A stretch of DNA of 64,000 bases from Sphingobium lactosutens DS20 (GTDB lineage Bacteria > Pseudomonadota > Alphaproteobacteria > Sphingomonadales > Sphingomonadaceae): NCBI RefSeq assembly GCF_000445105.1, contig NZ_ATDP01000036.1, positions 1-64,000 of the forward strand, written 5' to 3'. The position numbers and the translations under genes were made by a program. The notes beneath the pieces are model-generated. The model was given only the letters and a program-made list of their open reading frames with translations, had not been told where the DNA came from and ran no database searches. Positions 26,794 through 34,894 of this stretch are shown here, piece after piece; the first letter of the stretch is position 1, and each line of letters opens with the position of its first letter.

Positions 26794-27710
26794 GCTCGCT
26801 CACTCCGAATGATACGAGCCAGGCCGACGTAGCGGCCTTGCTCGCATGCGACATTGAATTCACCCCGAAGTCGGGGAAGAGACATCCCCTTGGCATCATC
26901 CCAATGGGCACGCAGGATTTCGAGGATCGCAGGATCTTCCAGGCGCAAGCGCGCTGGACGCTCGGGCTTTCGCCAAGCGCCGACGATATTCCGCACCTCG
27001 CGCGCATGCTCCGCTGGCGAACGGGTGTCGTTCGGCAATAAAATTACATCCGAGAAATGTCGCGCGGCGCGGCTAGAGAAGTCGCTTATTGTGCCGGGGA
27101 TCGGACTGTCGGGGCCGTCCAATCTCTCATCGTAAGGCATTACTGACGAGCGAAGGCCCGGATTTATCCGGCCCATCGGAGCACGCGTAAACAACCGCAA
27201 GCGAGCGCGAACCGCTTCGGGTAATGTCAGCATGTCGTCCGCGATCATCTCGATATAGGCGTCCGAGAGAGCCGCGAGAATAAGGCCTTTGGTATTTCGG
27301 AGAGCCTCGAGAAGGCTTGTCCCGAACGGCGAGACCTTGTTGAGCGCAGACCACCACTGTGGTGAGGAAAACGCCCCGCGCACTCTCGATGCTACGCTAT
27401 CGGTCGAGCCAGGTACGATCGTGCAAGCATAAGAAGGCACCTGCGTCGTGGCGTCCACCAATCCAAGGCCGGCCGAAACGATAAGCAGACGCGCTTCGAG
27501 CACGCCAGCGACGCTCCGAGCCTCTTGGAAGCCTCTTCCGCCGTAGATCGCGGCAGGCAAATAGCACTCTCCCGCCGAAGCCAGTCGCTTTGCCCATTGC
27601 CCGGCCACTTCCGTAAGCGACGCTGTTTCCACCGCGCAAATGCGGAGGTCGGGAGCGACCTCTTTTCGCTTCCGGTTCGTACAAGTGGTTATGATCACGG
27701 CCACAGCCAA
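26790..27710 (-). CDS. DUF6884/YaaA-like protein, candidate DpdC
   Basis: First gene of the modification operon. The 306-residue protein begins IITTCTNRKR and contains LIVSAGLGLVD followed by PSYACTI, the signature layout of the YaaA/DUF6884 fold, in which a KYGL-type loop precedes a proline-tyrosine element. In the dpd system DpdC is needed to turn preQ0 in DNA into the amide (dADG). Position and the YaaA-like fold make this the candidate, but the assignment is not certain. The frame opens with TTG at 27710, preceded by GAGGGAGA at good spacing; GTG codons follow. It overlaps the next gene by four bases. Confidence 0.6.
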   Translation of the reverse strand: MAVAVIITTCTNRKRKEVAPDLRICAVETASLTEVAGQWAKRLASAGECYLPAAIYGGRGFQEARSVAGVLEARLLIVSAGLGLVDATTQVPSYACTIVPGSTDSVASRVRGAFSSPQWWSALNKVSPFGTSLLEALRNTKGLILAALSDAYIEMIADDMLTLPEAVRARLRLFTRAPMGRINPGLRSSVMPYDERLDGPDSPIPGTISDFSSRAARHFSDVILLPNDTRSPAEHAREVRNIVGAWRKPERPARLRLEDPAILEILRAHWDDAKGMSLPRLRGEFNVACEQGRYVGLARIIRSERA

Positions 27711-27717
27711 GCGCGTC

Positions 27718-27749
27718 TCCCTCGCATTTATCGCTATATCAGCGAGGGA
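27718..27749. promoter_or_regulatory. Perfect 8-bp inverted repeat at the head of the modification operon
   Basis: TCCCTCGC (27718-27725) and GCGAGGGA (27742-27749) flank a 16-base AT-rich spacer, immediately upstream of the TTG start of the first gene. On the minus strand the left arm contains the ribosome binding site. The repeat could be an operator, or an RNA hairpin hiding the ribosome site. Confidence 0.5.
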
Positions 27750-27942
27750 CCTTTTTCCACATTTAATTCACCAATCACTGCCGAATAAATGGCAATAAAT
27801 GATGGAAACCGCGGGGCAAGTGGATATCTGTTTATGGCCTTACATGGCCACAAGGCGAGCATATAGCGTTGTTGCACCCGGTTAGGCGATGCCGTTTATG
27901 CGGCACGCCGCGCTGCGCATTGCCAGGCTCGGTGCTTCTCGA
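27750..27942. other. AT-richer non-coding gap at the right edge of the defence island
   Basis: About 190 bases separate the modification operon from the LPD7 gene. The first 100 bases are clearly more AT-rich than either side. I saw no ORF, no second piece of the AbiEii toxin, and no direct repeat matching the left junction at about 2590. It probably holds the modification promoter and the right end of the imported block. Confidence 0.4.
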
Positions 27943-28827
27943 TCAGCGGCCGCGCGATCGTTGCAGCGGCGGCCGTTCCTTGCCTACGTCCTGCCGCTTG
28001 CGGCCGGATGGCTCAACTGTCCGGACGGATGTGTCCCGCACTTTCGCGGCCTGAAACTGCCGCCCCGCCTGCAGATGCGTTTGTACCTTGTCGTTCGCGA
28101 CCTTCATGACCCTGGCGACCGCTTCCGGATTGTCGAACAGCGCCGTGCGCACCACTGCCTCGATCACACGGAGCTGGCTCTGGGCCGCGCGCGAATTCTT
28201 CTCACGGGCTTGTGCTGAAGACGGTCGCCTCAATCCTTCCGGCGCCTGACGGCGGCTGCGATCGGGTTCGCGCGAGGCCGGCGCAGTGACGGTGGGCGCG
28301 ATGCTGTTGCGGCTAGCCTCGCGCCGGATGCGGTCCAGCTCCTGCAAATCCCGTTCGCTCGGCCGATATCCCCGTACTTCCAAACCCTGGCGACCGGCTT
28401 CGAGCCACGCGGCCCTTCGGAACGTCTCGCTGCCCGTGACATGAACGTGCGACCACCCGCGGTAGCGAGCGATGGCAACGAGATCGCGCACGACCTCCTC
28501 ACTTTCGCTCGAGGTGACAAGACGCCGTCCTTGGTCCCGAAATGCAGGCTCCTTCGCCTGGGCCGTCGTGAAGTAAGCCGGTTCCCCCGACCATTTGCCG
28601 GTCGACGAAAAGTAGCGCTTTTGCAGGGGCTCCGGTATGTCGCCGGCAGAAATTGATCGTGGCTGAACCCCCGCCCGCTCCTTGCCTTTGTTAGAGGTGC
28701 CGGGATCCTTGGGAATGTCGTCACGCGTGTCTTTCCCAGAACGCGGTACGGACTGACCTTCACCAATCGAAATGGCATTGGCGCGCTTCCTGGCGCCCCG
28801 CGAATTCTCGGGCTTCTCAGCGGACAT
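27943..28827 (-). CDS. LPD7-domain conjugation-associated protein
   Basis: A 294-residue protein whose middle (residues about 70-170) contains YFSSTGKWSGEPAYF and YRGWSHVHVTGSETFRRAAW. This is the layout of the LPD7 domain found in the C-terminal parts of large relaxases and in proteins beside traG. Both ends are low-complexity and highly charged (Ser/Arg/Lys). The start chosen at 28827 overlaps the end of traG/virD4; a longer frame from 28995 would lie fully inside it. It is the last gene of the transfer operon and probably supplies a function separated from the short relaxase at 680-1801. Confidence 0.7.
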   Translation of the reverse strand: MSAEKPENSRGARKRANAISIGEGQSVPRSGKDTRDDIPKDPGTSNKGKERAGVQPRSISAGDIPEPLQKRYFSSTGKWSGEPAYFTTAQAKEPAFRDQGRRLVTSSESEEVVRDLVAIARYRGWSHVHVTGSETFRRAAWLEAGRQGLEVRGYRPSERDLQELDRIRREASRNSIAPTVTAPASREPDRSRRQAPEGLRRPSSAQAREKNSRAAQSQLRVIEAVVRTALFDNPEAVARVMKVANDKVQTHLQAGRQFQAAKVRDTSVRTVEPSGRKRQDVGKERPPLQRSRGR

Positions 28828-30781
28828 GAGCTGTCCTTTCCTGGATAATGGATGTGGATGGCTGCCCGACCGGTGGCAAAAGTGCCCGCTCGACCATCGC
28901 CGACACGAAGGCGATCGCGGCGGCCTCGTCGCCCGGGGGCGGCAGGTCGGCCAGGTCGCCCAGAACCAGCATGTCATCCGTGATCTTGGCCGCACCTGCC
29001 AGCTCGGCGTCGGTCATTTCCCGCATCGCAATTTCCTCCTGTATGGTCCCGCCCGAGCTTGTCACCGGTTGCTGTGGGGCGCCGCTCAGACCGGATGTGC
29101 CAGCGCCCCACAGCGCTGAAGCCGACGTAGGTGGGGAAAGCATTGCCGCGATTGGACGGGCGGACAGCACAGGCGGAGCAACCACCCGTCGCGTGAAGCG
29201 TGGCATCCGGTAGTAGGCGATCTTGCGCCCTCGAATTGGTGGGATGCCGGCGCGAAGGAGCAGGAGTTCGTTCTTCGGCAGCTGCATGAGCTCTTGCGGC
29301 AGCAGGAGCGCGCGGCGCTGATCAGATTCCGAGATGCTCCGGTTCGCCAGCAGCCCGTGGATGGTACGGCTGCGGGATTTCACGTTCATCGTGAAAAAAC
29401 CGAGCCGTTCGGAAAGTTCGTTCGCGACCTTTAGCTCCTTGGGCGTGAAGACCACCTCAAGGCCGCAATTGGCGATGATCTCGTCGGTGACATCGGGACC
29501 ATAGATTGCGCGAAGCTGGGATCGGCTCTGAATGACCGGGACCAGGCGTAGGCCATAGCCGGCGACATAGGAGAAGCCGCTCGCAATCACCGAGGCTTTG
29601 CCGAGCCTGGCGAACTCGTCGAGCAGGACCAGGACCGGGACATTGGTCGCGCCCTCAGGAAGATCGCGGGTGTTGAGATCCACGAGTTGCTGTAGGAACA
29701 GGCTGTAGATCGGCGCGATGCGGTCGATATTGTCGGGCGACACGCCAAGGTAAATCGACATACGCCGACGCCGCACCTCGCGCAGGTCGAAGTCGCTTTC
29801 CGAGGTGGCGGCATCCACCATGGGGTTGAGCCAGAGATTGAGCCGCGCGGTGATGGTCTGCTTGATCCCGGAAAAGGTGTTGTCCGAGGCCGAGGTGAAA
29901 TCCTGGATCGCGGACACGCAGGCTTGGCTGAGGCGCTGGCCCACCCTGCGGGCTTCCTGAAGCGCTGCGGGAAGGTCGCTCTTGGGATCGCCAGTCGTGA
30001 GGCGGCGGTATATCTCGCCGATGGTGAAGGGCAGGCCCGGGTTGGATGCGACCAGGGCGCCGACGCCGACAAAGGCCGCTCGCGCAGCTTCCGCCCAGAA
30101 TGGATCGGATCGCTCCGGCGCGGGGAAAAGCATGACCGCGATCTTCTGCAGCTCGTTGACGACTTCGATGTCATCAGTCCGTCTGATGTGCGCCAAGGGG
30201 TTGTACCGCGCCGTCCGCCCCTCCGCATCGAGCGGATCGAACAGGTGCACGGCCTGGCCGGCCCGCGCACGATACCCCGCGCTTGCGCCCCAGTTCTCCC
30301 GTTTCACGTCGAGCACGACCACCGAATCTGGCCAGGTCAGCAGATTGGGAATGACGACGCCCACGCCCTTGCCCGCGCGTGTGGGCGCCTCGAGCAGAAC
30401 ATGTTCGCTCCCGCCGAATATCAGGAAACGCCCAGCCTTGCGGCCGACAACGATGCCGGCAGCGGCGCGAAGGCCCTCCCGCCGGATCTCGCCTTCGCGC
30501 GCAAACCGGGCGGTGCCGTGCAATGCCGGCCCGCGGCGCAAAATCCCGATTGCGAGGAGCCCAACCACAACAGCGCCCGCCAGCGCCCCGCGCTTTAGCC
30601 AAATAATAAGCAGCGGGTCCGCCCGATAGTACCACAACCATGCGGGCAAGGCCGTGATGTCAGTATTCGGGCCGATCTGGCCCATCCCAAAGAGGGCAAC
30701 CAGCACTGCGATGGCGCAGCACAATAAGGTGCCGCCGGCAACGGACAGGCCGATGATCCAGAAGTTACGCTGCACCGGCAT
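28817..30781 (-). CDS. virD4: VirD4/TraG-type coupling protein
   Basis: Inner-membrane ATPase that links the relaxosome to the secretion channel. The 654-residue protein has two N-terminal transmembrane segments (about residues 8-33 and 63-82), Walker A APTRAGKGVG (132-141) and Walker B VLLDEFARLGK, both diagnostic of TraG/VirD4. The start at 30781 overlaps the virB11 stop by 17 bases. Presence of both this protein and a relaxase indicates a self-transmissible element and not a protein-only secretion system. Confidence 0.92.
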   Translation of the reverse strand: MPVQRNFWIIGLSVAGGTLLCCAIAVLVALFGMGQIGPNTDITALPAWLWYYRADPLLIIWLKRGALAGAVVVGLLAIGILRRGPALHGTARFAREGEIRREGLRAAAGIVVGRKAGRFLIFGGSEHVLLEAPTRAGKGVGVVIPNLLTWPDSVVVLDVKRENWGASAGYRARAGQAVHLFDPLDAEGRTARYNPLAHIRRTDDIEVVNELQKIAVMLFPAPERSDPFWAEAARAAFVGVGALVASNPGLPFTIGEIYRRLTTGDPKSDLPAALQEARRVGQRLSQACVSAIQDFTSASDNTFSGIKQTITARLNLWLNPMVDAATSESDFDLREVRRRRMSIYLGVSPDNIDRIAPIYSLFLQQLVDLNTRDLPEGATNVPVLVLLDEFARLGKASVIASGFSYVAGYGLRLVPVIQSRSQLRAIYGPDVTDEIIANCGLEVVFTPKELKVANELSERLGFFTMNVKSRSRTIHGLLANRSISESDQRRALLLPQELMQLPKNELLLLRAGIPPIRGRKIAYYRMPRFTRRVVAPPVLSARPIAAMLSPPTSASALWGAGTSGLSGAPQQPVTSSGGTIQEEIAMREMTDAELAGAAKITDDMLVLGDLADLPPPGDEAAAIAFVSAMVERALLPPVGQPSTSIIQERTAHVR

Positions 30782-31769
30782 CGCCCAGCTTCGGGTGGAA
30801 GTAGACCTCTTCGACCTCGAAGCGACCGCCATGGCGCCGGGTCTGGACGACCACATCGATGAGCATGCGCAAAAGTCCGCGGATATCATCGCGCGCGAGA
30901 TCGCGGCCGCCCTCGGATTCCTTGACGAGCAATGTCAGCTGCTCGAAGGCGCCCGCCGCAGAGCCAGCATGGACGGTGGTGATCGACCCAGGGTGCCCCG
31001 AGTTTACGTTGCGCAGGTAGAAGAAGGCGGTGCCGTCGCGCAGCTCCTGCAGCAGGATGCGATCGGGGCGCATACGCAGCGCGCTCTCGAGCAGCTGCTT
31101 GGGACCGACCTTCGCACGGCCCTGCCCTTCGCTCGAATAGACCATGTGAACGACATTGCGATGGGGCACGATGAGTTCGCGCGTGTCCTCGATCGTAAGC
31201 AGTCGCTCGTCGGGCGGGATGAGCTGGATAAGCGCTTTCGCCAAGGTCGTCTTGCCGGACCCAGTTGCACCGCTGACCAGGATATTCTTGCGCGCGGCGA
31301 CCGCGACCTTGAAGAAGGCCGGCCAGTCCCCCGCGTCGCGAAGTGCCACCAACTCGGCGTCGGTTTCCGTAAGGCCCCGGGCGCTCGCGCGCGTCGTGTC
31401 AAAGAGGCCAGCGCGTGCGAGCTGGTCGATCGGCAGGGTTACGGTCGAGGGCTTGCGTATCGTAAAGGACGGGCAGCCGCTCGGCGTCACCGACGGGATC
31501 ACGATCTGGCAGCGCTCGCCGCCTGGAAGGACGGTCGAACAGATCGGCGTCTGCCCATCGATGTCCTGGTGCGTGAAGCTTGCCGCGGCGACGGCGAGCG
31601 TTCCAAGCCACTCGCTGTCCAGTTCAGGCAACTCATGCCATCGCCACCCCTGCCGGTCCTCGATCCCCGCCTCGCCCGGGCGGTTGATGACCAGCTCGGT
31701 TACATCATCCGGCTCCAGCAACGGAAGAAGCGGTTCAAGATAATGGCGAAGGACGGCGGTATCGCGCAT
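30765..31769 (-). CDS. virB11: VirB11 secretion ATPase
   Basis: Hexameric traffic ATPase at the base of the type IV channel. The 334-residue protein has Walker A GATGSGKTT (167-175), the Asp box TIEDTREL, Walker B-region RPDRILLQELRDG and the His box GHPGSITTVHAG. All are hallmarks of the VirB11/PulE family. It sits three bases after virB10 and overlaps virD4. Confidence 0.93.
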   Translation of the reverse strand: MRDTAVLRHYLEPLLPLLEPDDVTELVINRPGEAGIEDRQGWRWHELPELDSEWLGTLAVAAASFTHQDIDGQTPICSTVLPGGERCQIVIPSVTPSGCPSFTIRKPSTVTLPIDQLARAGLFDTTRASARGLTETDAELVALRDAGDWPAFFKVAVAARKNILVSGATGSGKTTLAKALIQLIPPDERLLTIEDTRELIVPHRNVVHMVYSSEGQGRAKVGPKQLLESALRMRPDRILLQELRDGTAFFYLRNVNSGHPGSITTVHAGSAAGAFEQLTLLVKESEGGRDLARDDIRGLLRMLIDVVVQTRRHGGRFEVEEVYFHPKLGDAGAA

Positions 31770-31772
31770 GGC

Positions 31773-33002
31773 TTACCGCCGCAGTTCCAGATTGTAGACA
31801 TCGGCGAAGTTGAAGTCCTTGGCGACGAAGATACCGACTTCCTCACCCTGGTTCTTTTTCAGCACCGGCCGGATGTTGATGTTGTTCTGGAGCGCGATCG
31901 CGGCCCCTTCGCTCGGCGCGCGCGTGACATTGTTGAAATTGCCGTTGCCGCTCGAGACGGCTTGCCCGGCAATATAGGCGGCGTCATCGACGAGCGAGAG
32001 GAGCAGTGCGCCGCCGAACCGTGCCCAGAAGAAGCTGTCGACCACCCCGGCGAGCCCGGCGCGGCCGAGCGCGTCTGACCCAGGCGAGGCAAGGTCGATG
32101 CGGACGCCTTGCGGCGTCACCGCCCGGGTCCAAAGTACAAAGAGGCGGTTCTGCCCCTGTTGGATGCCTCCGCGATACTCGCCGAGCACGCGCGTGCCCT
32201 TTTCCATGAGCACGACCCGGCCATTCTCGGAATACACGTCCCGTGGAATCAGGCAGGACGTGTATCCAGGCTGCGCGGAATTGATGGCCGTCTGAAGGGT
32301 GCAGGGGATCAATGTCCCTGCGGTGATCAGAAAATTGCGATTGGGGAGCATCGAGGCTCGCGCTTCGCCTACGGCTGAGCTTTGTCGCAGCAAGTCCAGC
32401 GCATTGGGCGCACCGCCCTCAGCCCTCCCTAGCGTTCCTGAATTTTCGGTCGGTTGCGCGCCCGAGGGCGCCGCCGCCGGGCCTTGCGAGGCCTCGCCAC
32501 CGAGATCGCGCCCGCCATAGGCGATGAGAGTAGATCGTCGCGCCTGGTCGGCCAGGTTCGGCCGGGCGCCCGTCCCTCCGGTCGGTCCTGGCGCCGCACC
32601 GGGCTGCATGGCAGGGACGATCTGACCGTCGGGGCCAGGAACCCCTGCTGCGGGATTGAGCACCGGTGCGTTGGGGTCGCTCCCGCCTGCGCCCAGCGGT
32701 CTCGGCTGCGGCGCGACCGCCGCGTAATCGACGGTTTCCCGCGCCACGATATCGCGCCGCTCTTGGGCCGCCCCGCCCGGGGCAGTGAGGTCACGATTGG
32801 AGGCCTGTTGGCTCGTTCCGGAATTAACCCACAGGATGCCGAGTACCATCGCCGTGCCGGCAAAGATGAGGGCGGTATTACGCTTGGAAGGCGTCATCCC
32901 CCCGATCGGCTCGATACCGCGCTCGTGCAGGATCTCGTCTTTTTCCGGCGTGAGATCGGCGCTCGGCAGAGGGCGCGAAACGGAGGATGGATCTTCAACC
33001 AT
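31773..33002 (-). CDS. virB10: VirB10/TrbI channel protein
   Basis: Spans the periplasm and links inner and outer membrane parts of the channel. The 409-residue protein has a short cytoplasmic N-terminus and one transmembrane helix (about residues 45-62, ALIFAGTAMVLGILWV). A long Pro/Gly/Gln-rich periplasmic linker and a C-terminal beta-rich TrbI domain follow (from LITAGTLIPCTLQTAINS). It has three bases of spacing to each neighbour. Confidence 0.92.
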   Translation of the reverse strand: MVEDPSSVSRPLPSADLTPEKDEILHERGIEPIGGMTPSKRNTALIFAGTAMVLGILWVNSGTSQQASNRDLTAPGGAAQERRDIVARETVDYAAVAPQPRPLGAGGSDPNAPVLNPAAGVPGPDGQIVPAMQPGAAPGPTGGTGARPNLADQARRSTLIAYGGRDLGGEASQGPAAAPSGAQPTENSGTLGRAEGGAPNALDLLRQSSAVGEARASMLPNRNFLITAGTLIPCTLQTAINSAQPGYTSCLIPRDVYSENGRVVLMEKGTRVLGEYRGGIQQGQNRLFVLWTRAVTPQGVRIDLASPGSDALGRAGLAGVVDSFFWARFGGALLLSLVDDAAYIAGQAVSSGNGNFNNVTRAPSEGAAIALQNNINIRPVLKKNQGEEVGIFVAKDFNFADVYNLELRR

Positions 33003-33005
33003 GGC

Positions 33006-33863
33006 TCATTCCTGCGGATGTGTGATGGTGCGCTCGACATGGGGCGACCCGGTGTTCGTCCCGTGATCGACCCCATAGGGTTCTGGTGCCTGATTATAGA
33101 TGCACAGCACCTCGCCGCCTCGCCGAAGGCGAAGCTGACGCGCCACCAAATGGACGACGACGAATTCGTCGCGGACATCGAAGGGAACCAGCGTCTCAGA
33201 CCCGTCCGGTCGCACCAGATAAATGGCCGGGACCTCGCGGTTTGCCGGGAAACGCAACACCGTGAACTGACCGTTGTCGGAGACCTCCGACGGCTGAAGG
33301 TCGCCGGAGCCCTGCACCTTGTAGTTCATGTTGCGAGGCCCCTCGACGACCGCATGATCGAGGGCGCCGCGAACGGCCCGGCCCTCCAAGGCCGCTGCCT
33401 GCATGGCAAGCTGTGCCGTCCTGAGACGCTCGGCGCGGTCGGCGTCGTCCCTGGGATACCGGAACCGCACCTGAAAATAGGCTTGGCCGTTGCGGCCCGT
33501 GATCGGACCGCTGCGAGCGGTCAGCTCGAACGCATAGCTGCGCAATTCGCCTCCGCGCGACGTGGTGACGATGAGATTAGTCGGTCCGGCACGCTCCCGC
33601 GGCTTGAGGAACAGGATGTGTCCGGCGACGGCGACCTCCCAAGATATGGTGTCGCCCAGCGCGACGTGCTGGATCGTCTCATCGTCGCTCAGGACAATCT
33701 GTGTTGCGGTCCGGAACGTGCCGACGATCCGATAGACCTCGGCCTCTTCATATTCGACGAACTTGACGCGCGGGTCGGACGGACCACCTCGCGGAACTTC
33801 GACAGCGTGCGCCGCCGGCACAGGCACCAGCGCGCAAATGATGGCGGCGGAGAGCGCCCTCAT
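33006..33863 (-). CDS. virB9: VirB9/TrbG outer-membrane core protein
   Basis: A periplasmic/outer-membrane core component of 285 residues. The signal peptide MRALSAAIICALVPVPAAHA fits the start at 33863. Beta-rich segments typical of CagX/VirB9 follow, including an AVAGHILFLKPRE stretch and a C-terminal GVDHGTNTGSPHV tail. It overlaps virB8 by four bases. A longer reading from 33980 would lack the signal peptide at its start and run into virB8. Confidence 0.9.
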   Translation of the reverse strand: MRALSAAIICALVPVPAAHAVEVPRGGPSDPRVKFVEYEEAEVYRIVGTFRTATQIVLSDDETIQHVALGDTISWEVAVAGHILFLKPRERAGPTNLIVTTSRGGELRSYAFELTARSGPITGRNGQAYFQVRFRYPRDDADRAERLRTAQLAMQAAALEGRAVRGALDHAVVEGPRNMNYKVQGSGDLQPSEVSDNGQFTVLRFPANREVPAIYLVRPDGSETLVPFDVRDEFVVVHLVARQLRLRRGGEVLCIYNQAPEPYGVDHGTNTGSPHVERTITHPQE

Positions 33864-34558
33864 CGGATCACCTCCGGATCGGCACGATAGTTTTCGACCT
33901 GGAATCCCAGCGGGTTCCGGTAGCGATCGCCTTCCGCCATGGGCGCGTTGGCGTAGGCGAACGTGATCGTGGCGATCCAATCGCTGTTCTGAGTGTCGGT
34001 CTCGGTCTGGACTGTCCGCGTGAACCGCACATTGGCGACGCGATCGTTGATGAAGGCGATGTTGCGCACACGCGCCTGCACGACCGCATTCTTGCCCCAG
34101 ACATTCTGGGGACTCGCACCATTGTTGCTGCTGTAGAAGCGCGCCCAGCGCTGCTGTTCGGTCGGTTGCGAAAGGATCGTCACGAACCGAAAATTTTCTT
34201 CGGCTGCTGCCGGGATCCAGCTTTCGCGGGTTCTCACATACTGGGCGAGGAAGTATTTGGTGACCGCCTCATCGTAGCGCATCGGCCGCTGGGTGAGCGC
34301 GGTCTGGACATCTACCGCGCCGGTGGTCTGGTTGACGCGAATAACATAGGGCACGACAGTCTTGAGAGGCGTCAGAGCCGCAACTGCGAAGATCGATGCC
34401 GCGGCCAGGAGTGAGGCGATGGCCGCGATGCTCCAAGCGATGCGGGTCGAGCGCAACGCGTTCCGAATCCTGTCCTGATCCCAGCTTCGCGCGTCCCGGA
34501 AATAGCTCTGCAGCCCCGACGCCGGCACCGCCTCCGAGCGGTCATCAGCAGCTCGCAT
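33860..34558 (-). CDS. virB8: VirB8 assembly protein
   Basis: Bitopic inner-membrane assembly factor of 232 residues. It has one transmembrane segment at about residues 40-63 (IAAIASLLAAASIFAVAAL) followed by a periplasmic NTF2-like domain with TVVPYVIRVNQTTGAVD and YVRTRESW, which are usual in VirB8. The start is taken at 34558, where it overlaps the end of the small lipoprotein gene. Confidence 0.9.
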   Translation of the reverse strand: MRAADDRSEAVPASGLQSYFRDARSWDQDRIRNALRSTRIAWSIAAIASLLAAASIFAVAALTPLKTVVPYVIRVNQTTGAVDVQTALTQRPMRYDEAVTKYFLAQYVRTRESWIPAAAEENFRFVTILSQPTEQQRWARFYSSNNGASPQNVWGKNAVVQARVRNIAFINDRVANVRFTRTVQTETDTQNSDWIATITFAYANAPMAEGDRYRNPLGFQVENYRADPEVIR

Positions 34559-34883
34559 TGTGCGGTCCCCTTGGTGTGAACGAGACCTTGTCGTCCGAGG
34601 TAGACGGCGACGGTACGGCGGGCGGCGGGGGCGGATCGCCGTCTCGTGGATGGGACAGGGGCGGTATGGGCGGCGCTGCTCTCGGCGCCGTGGTCGCAGG
34701 CACAGGTGAGCCCGGTAAGACGCTTCCATAGATGTTCACGTCGCGCAGGTGATGGCCATTGCAAACCGCGAGCTTCTTTGGACCCGATGCACAGCCGACG
34801 ACGCCGAGCGCAGCCAGAACAACGCCCAGGCAGGTGACGCTACGGCGGAAGCTAGGCGCGAGTATTGGTGAAGAAAAAGCCAT
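34545..34883 (-). CDS. Small proline-rich lipoprotein, VirB7-like
   Basis: A 112-residue lipoprotein with a signal sequence and lipobox (ALGVVGC, Cys near residue 31) and a proline/threonine-rich tail. Its place between virB6 and virB8 matches virB7, which caps the outer-membrane ring together with VirB9. Sequence similarity to VirB7 cannot be judged by eye; the call rests on the lipobox and position. Confidence 0.65.
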   Translation of the reverse strand: MAFSSPILAPSFRRSVTCLGVVLAALGVVGCASGPKKLAVCNGHHLRDVNIYGSVLPGSPVPATTAPRAAPPIPPLSHPRDGDPPPPPAVPSPSTSDDKVSFTPRGPHNASC

Positions 34884-34894
34884 GAGATGCCTCG

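Noticed and set aside
27750..27942. Search for the missing half of the AbiEii toxin or a direct repeat at the right edge of the island
   Set aside because: Neither was found by eye, so a clean insertion with duplication is not supported.
30654..32078. 474-codon plus-strand open frame across virB11 and virB10
   Set aside because: It covers the VirB11 Walker A and His boxes on the opposite strand, and its composition is that of an antisense shadow.
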